Positions 60,729-64,000 of a DNA stretch of 64,000 bases are shown one piece after another. The notes under the pieces are model-generated. The model did no database searches. It saw only the letters and a program-made list of their open reading frames with translations, and was not told where the DNA came from. Both the position numbers and the translations under genes were made by a program. Each line of letters opens with the position of its first letter. The stretch's first letter is position 1. The stretch is from contig JAJEGH010000044.1 of NCBI GenBank assembly GCA_022819985.1, forward strand, positions 1 to 64,000, in the 5' to 3' direction. Source of the DNA: Alphaproteobacteria bacterium. GTDB lineage: Bacteria > Pseudomonadota > Alphaproteobacteria > Bin65.

Positions 60729-61874
60729 TCACATGCGCTTGGCGACTTCCTCGAGCATGACCTCGGTCGCGCCGCCGCCGATCGAGGCGACCCGGGCATC
60801 GCGGCTCATCCGCTCGATCGGACTTTCGCGCATATAGCCCATGCCGCCATGGAGTTGGACGCAGTCGTACATCGTCCGGTTGACCAGCTCGCCGCCCATC
60901 GCCTTGATCATCGAGACTTCCTTCACGCAGTCCCTTCCTTCGGAGACCAGCCAGGCGCAATGATAGGTGAGATGGCGGAAGGCCTCGGCCTGGGTCGCCA
61001 GAGTCGCCAGCTTGTGGCGCACCACCTGCTTGTCCCACAGCGTGCCGCCGAACGCCTTGCGGTCCTTGACATAGCGTGTGGTGATTTCCAGCGCGTTCTG
61101 GATCGCGCCGGCATTCATCGCGCCGGCGACCAGCCGCTCGTTCTGGAAGTTCATCATCACGGCGTAGAAGCCCCTGTTCTCCTCGCCGAGGATGTTCTCG
61201 TAGGGGATTTCGCAGTCGTCGAAGACCAGTTCGGCAGTGTCGGAGCAGCGCCAGCCATGCTTGTCGAGCTTCTTCGCGACCTTGAAGCCCGGCGCGCCCT
61301 TCTCGACGATGAACATGGAAATGCCGCGCGAGCCCTTGGCGTGCGGGTCGGTGCGCGCGGCGACGAAATGGACGTCGGCCAGGCAGCCGTTGGTGATGAA
61401 CACCTTGGCGCCGTTGAGCACCCAGCGGTCGTTGCCCTTGCGCTCGGCCCTTGTCTTGAGCGCGGCGACGTCCGAGCCGCCGTCGGGCTCGGTCACCGCG
61501 ATGCTGCTGACCTTGCGCCCGGCGATCAGGTCCGGCAGGAGGCGTTCCTTCTGTTCCTCAGTGCCGGCGTTGATCAGGTGGGGCACCGCCATTTCGGCAT
61601 GGGCCGAGGTGCTGCCGGTAAAGCCGCCATAGCTGGATTTGCCCAGCTCCTCCCACTGGGCGACCATCGCGACCGGTCCCATGTCCGTGCCGCCATAGGC
61701 CTCCGGCGCCTGAACGCCGAAGAAGCCGAGATCGCCCATCTTGGTGAACGCGGTGCGCGGGATTTCCTCGTCCGCCTCCCAAGCGTCGCCGTGCGGCTGC
61801 ACCTCCTCCTCGATGAAGCGGCGCGCCGTGTCGCGCAGCATGCGGTGTTCTTCGGTAAGGTAGACGGGGTCCAT
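60729..61874 (-). CDS. Acyl-CoA dehydrogenase, IVD/LCAD-like
   Basis: A 381-residue acyl-CoA dehydrogenase with SIAVTEPDGGSDVAALKTRAE for FAD, LNGAKVFITNG, CVQLHGGMGYMRESPIERM and an end VASIGGGATEVMLEEVAKRM. The usual C-terminal catalytic Glu is replaced by Gly, while NERLVAGAM carries a Glu on the preceding helix, the position used in isovaleryl- and long-chain acyl-CoA dehydrogenases. A branched or long acyl-CoA substrate is therefore likely. Confidence 0.92.
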   Translation of the reverse strand: MDPVYLTEEHRMLRDTARRFIEEEVQPHGDAWEADEEIPRTAFTKMGDLGFFGVQAPEAYGGTDMGPVAMVAQWEELGKSSYGGFTGSTSAHAEMAVPHLINAGTEEQKERLLPDLIAGRKVSSIAVTEPDGGSDVAALKTRAERKGNDRWVLNGAKVFITNGCLADVHFVAARTDPHAKGSRGISMFIVEKGAPGFKVAKKLDKHGWRCSDTAELVFDDCEIPYENILGEENRGFYAVMMNFQNERLVAGAMNAGAIQNALEITTRYVKDRKAFGGTLWDKQVVRHKLATLATQAEAFRHLTYHCAWLVSEGRDCVKEVSMIKAMGGELVNRTMYDCVQLHGGMGYMRESPIERMSRDARVASIGGGATEVMLEEVAKRM

Positions 61875-62175
61875 GGCGGCCGGCCGGGATGCTGTTGAAC
61901 GGCCGGACGGTTGTAGTCCCGCCGCCGGCGGTTGGAAAGCCGCAGCGCAAGGCTCCGGGCACAGGAGATCTGCATCCGTTGTCCCGTCATTTCGACCGGA
62001 GCCCCGGATTCATCGGGGCGTAGCGGAGAAATCTTTCCGGTACGGCACTTCGGGTCCCGGTAATGTGCAGGAATGATATATCCGCTTCGCAGGCCTGCGG
62101 CCTGCTCCGGTCGATATGACGATGGACGTCGACGCGGAGCGATGGTGGGCAGCGCCACGGCAAGAGGCTTCGCCG
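61875..62175. other. Intergenic region upstream of the acyl-CoA dehydrogenase, mostly repeat
   Basis: The only structure in these 300 bases is the terminal-inverted-repeat element at 61984-62121. It separates the divergent-looking acyl-CoA dehydrogenase start from the dienelactone hydrolase stop on the same strand. No gene or clear promoter is visible. Confidence 0.6.
61984..62121. repeat. Terminal-inverted-repeat intergenic element, copy 2
   Basis: The left end CGTCATTTCGACCGGAGC and the right end GCTCCGGTCGATATGACG are inverted copies with one mismatch in 18. An inner CCCCGGATTCATCGGGG hairpin and the diagnostic GGAGAAATCT occur in the left half. It is the same family as 29865-30011 but with a different centre and no matching GGAGAAATCT on the right. 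Confidence 0.82.
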
Positions 62176-62952
62176 CTACTTCAGGTTCTTCTCGAAGAAC
62201 GCCGCGGTGCGCGACCAGGCGAGCTTCGAGGCCGCCTCGTCGAACCGGCCGCCCGACGGGTTGGCGAAAGCGTGGTCGGCGTCGTACCAGAAGACCTGCA
62301 ACGAATCCTTCTTGCCGGCGGCAGCCATCGTCTTCTCGAAGGTGCTCACCATCTTCGCGTCGATGAACCGGTCCTTCTTCGCGAAATGGCCCATCACCGG
62401 GCCTTTCAGCTTCTTGAGCTGGTCGACGCTGCGCAGGACATGGCCGTAATAGATCGCCGTGGCGTCGACCGGGCGGGCGATCGAGGCGTTGAGCGACCAG
62501 GCCCCGCCGAAGCACCAGCCCACGGTGCCGACCTTGCCGTTCGAGCGCGGATGCGCCTTCAGCCAGTCGATCCAGGCGCCGCAGGTCTCGAAGCCGGCCT
62601 TGGGGTCTTTCATCGACGCCCGCATCAGCGCCTGCGCCTCGCCGGGCGTCTTGCCGACCTTGCCGTCATAGAGGTCGATCGCCAGCGCGACATAGCCGGC
62701 TTTCGCATAGTCGGCCGCGACCGCCTTGATCTGGTCGTTCAGGCCCCACCATTCGTGGATCAGTACCAGGGCCGGCGCCTTCTGCGCGGCGGGCAGGGCG
62801 AGCGCCGCGCTGACGTTGCGACCGCTCCCGGTCTTTATGGAGACGGTGTCGAGCCCGGCGGCGACGGCGGCCGTTATCGTGGCGTCGGCCAGAATGGCCG
62901 AAAGCGGCAGGGCGGCGGCGCCCTTGAGGACGTTGCGGCGATGGATGGTCAT
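62176..62952 (-). CDS. Dienelactone hydrolase family protein, Tat-exported
   Basis: A 258-residue alpha/beta hydrolase. The N-terminus MTIHRRNVLKGAAALPLSAILA is a twin-arginine-like signal. The domain shows LVLIHEWWGLNDQIK, the nucleophile Cys in VGWCFGGAWSL (dienelactone hydrolases use Cys) and the catalytic His in YDADHAFANP. Start chosen at the ATG opening the signal, since the 94-residue upstream extension is antisense to the next gene. It probably hydrolyses a lactone or ester in the periplasm; the substrate is unknown. Confidence 0.88.
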   Translation of the reverse strand: MTIHRRNVLKGAAALPLSAILADATITAAVAAGLDTVSIKTGSGRNVSAALALPAAQKAPALVLIHEWWGLNDQIKAVAADYAKAGYVALAIDLYDGKVGKTPGEAQALMRASMKDPKAGFETCGAWIDWLKAHPRSNGKVGTVGWCFGGAWSLNASIARPVDATAIYYGHVLRSVDQLKKLKGPVMGHFAKKDRFIDAKMVSTFEKTMAAAGKKDSLQVFWYDADHAFANPSGGRFDEAASKLAWSRTAAFFEKNLK

Positions 62953-63088
62953 GGTAGTTATCCTCCTGTGTCTACCGTGCGCCCCGCTGGGGAGCGGCGG
63001 GACGGCAGGCCCCGGCCCGGTGGGTTGCGGGCGTTCGATATCCGGGCAAGTGTGGCACGGAATTGCGACAAGACGGAGGCACATCGCC

Positions 63089-64000
63089 GTGAGCCTGCAT
63101 GCTTCGGTTCTGCGGGTCCTGTGGGCCGCGCTCGTTATCCCGTCCGTCCTGCCGGCGGCGGTTCCCTCTGCCGCGGCAGCGGACGATGCCGTGCCGCTGG
63201 CCGTCGAAACGGTGCCGCTGAACCCGGATGACACAATGCAGGTCCGGGCCGGTGCGCTGCATTACCGCGGCGGCATTGCGGTCCGCTCGCCCGACAAGCG
63301 GTTCGGCGGGTTTTCCGGTCTGGCCGTCGGTCCGGACGGCCGGCGGCTCACCGCCGTATCCGACCGCGGCGCCTGGTTCCGCGCCCGGATTCGCCATGAC
63401 GGCGCCGGCCGGCTCGCCGGGCTGGCCGACGGCCGGATCGGACCTTTGCTTGGCGCCGGCGGCAGGCCGCTGCGCGGGCTGGACGCCGACGCCGAGGCGC
63501 TGGCCTTCCTGCCCGACGGTTCCGCCCTGGTGGCGTTCGAGCGGCGGCACCGGATTTTGCGCTATCCCGCCGGTCCGCAACCCCTGTCCGGGCGGCCGGT
63601 CCGCGCGTCCGCGCCGGCGGGCCTCGCCGCCGCGCCGGATAACGGCGGGGCGGAAACCCTCGCCCATATCGGCGGCGGCGATCTTCTGCTTCTGACCGAA
63701 GGACTGGCCCGCGGCAGCGGCGCCTTCGCCGGCTGGGTCGCGCGGAAGGGGCGCTGGCGGCCCGTCGCCTATTCGCGGACCGGCGGTTTCCGGCCGACCG
63801 ACACGACGGTGCTGCCGAACGGCGACATCGCCGTGCTGGAGCGGCACTACAGCCCGGCGACCGGCGTTTCTGCGCGCATCGTGCTGGTCCCCCGCAGTGC
63901 CGTCGCGGCGGGCAAGACGGTCCGGGGCCGGGAACTCCTGCACCTTGCGCCGTCGATGACGGTGGACAATTTCGAAGGGATTTCGGCCCGCCGCGGGCCG
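63089..64000 (+). CDS. Exported esterase-like/phytase-domain protein (3' end outside window; absent from the ORF track)
   Basis: This frame is missing from the supplied track because it has no stop before the window edge. I translated it: it starts at a GTG (VSLHASVLRVLWAALVIPSVLPAAVPSAAAAD), a clear signal peptide, and stays open for 304 codons. GGFSGLAVGPDGRRLTAVSDRG, AEALAFLPDGSALVAFERRHRILRY and VDNFEGISAR are the pattern of the 'esterase-like activity of phytase' propeller domain. The gene is divergent from the dienelactone hydrolase. GACGGAGG lies just upstream of the start. Confidence 0.87.
   Translation, partial: MSLHASVLRVLWAALVIPSVLPAAVPSAAAADDAVPLAVETVPLNPDDTMQVRAGALHYRGGIAVRSPDKRFGGFSGLAVGPDGRRLTAVSDRGAWFRARIRHDGAGRLAGLADGRIGPLLGAGGRPLRGLDADAEALAFLPDGSALVAFERRHRILRYPAGPQPLSGRPVRASAPAGLAAAPDNGGAETLAHIGGGDLLLLTEGLARGSGAFAGWVARKGRWRPVAYSRTGGFRPTDTTVLPNGDIAVLERHYSPATGVSARIVLVPRSAVAAGKTVRGRELLHLAPSMTVDNFEGISARRGP

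Overview
The window is a high-GC chromosomal stretch of an alphaproteobacterium, most likely a Rhodospirillales-like free-living or symbiotic marine or soil organism. Evidence for this placement is the obgE-proB-proA-nadD-rsfS-rlmH gene order, two GAAC-N7-GAAC boxes of the alphaproteobacterial LexA type, a TAXI/fused-permease TRAP system, a zur/znuA/porin zinc locus, and many acyl-CoA dehydrogenases, amidohydrolases and phytanoyl-CoA dioxygenase-type enzymes. The genus cannot be fixed from sequence alone. No insertion sequence, prophage or CRISPR array was seen.

Layout. 0-7 kb: the tail of an unidentified gene, tRNA-Pro(GGG), and the glutamate synthase operon gltBD. 7-12 kb: a short-chain dehydrogenase, a paired acyl-CoA dehydrogenase set resembling PimC/PimD, a VOC protein and an EamA exporter. 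12-27 kb: a long, mostly minus-strand catabolic block. It carries a RidA protein, a cysteine hydrolase, a BNR-repeat protein, a MetE-like protein, a CmcJ/NvfI-type oxidoreductase, a cupin, a formamidase-like alpha/beta hydrolase, an aromatic-ring FAD monooxygenase, a TRAP transporter with its TAXI receptor, an agmatinase-family hydrolase and a gamma-resorcylate-decarboxylase-type amidohydrolase. A plus-strand GST interrupts it. 27-29.5 kb: a second gamma-resorcylate-decarboxylase paralogue, divergent from the first, and another acyl-CoA dehydrogenase.

29.5-30.45 kb is a gene-free, repeat-rich spacer. 30.4-34.4 kb holds a NUDIX hydrolase, a trypsin-like protease, DUF350 and DUF2834 membrane proteins and dihydrolipoyl dehydrogenase. 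34.4-37.7 kb is a zinc-uptake locus (zur, a His-rich porin, znuA). 37.9-45.1 kb is the obgE-proBA-nadD-rsfS-rlmH housekeeping cluster, broken by higBA between proA and nadD, and by an antitoxin with a truncated PIN toxin plus a proline-rich hypothetical gene between proB and proA. 45-64 kb holds a PhyH dioxygenase, mmsA, mazEF, a YtcJ-like amidohydrolase, a complete peptide-type ABC importer, an MFS exporter, a DUF6064 membrane protein, a Tat-exported aldo/keto reductase, an FAD/NAD(P)-binding protein, an IVD/LCAD-type acyl-CoA dehydrogenase, a dienelactone hydrolase and the start of an exported phytase-esterase-like protein.

The most unusual signal is a compound non-coding element: a TTGACT promoter-like hexamer, a LexA-type GAAC-N7-GAAC box, then an AGACCGGTCT palindrome of TetR-operator type. 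It occurs twice, at about 7.2-7.3 kb and 29.65-29.78 kb, in inverted orientation. The two copies exactly flank the 22-kb catabolic block and both point inward. Other notable signals are a 10-bp helically phased repeat array near 30.0-30.35 kb, two families of dispersed palindromic intergenic repeats, and three toxin-antitoxin loci within 9 kb.
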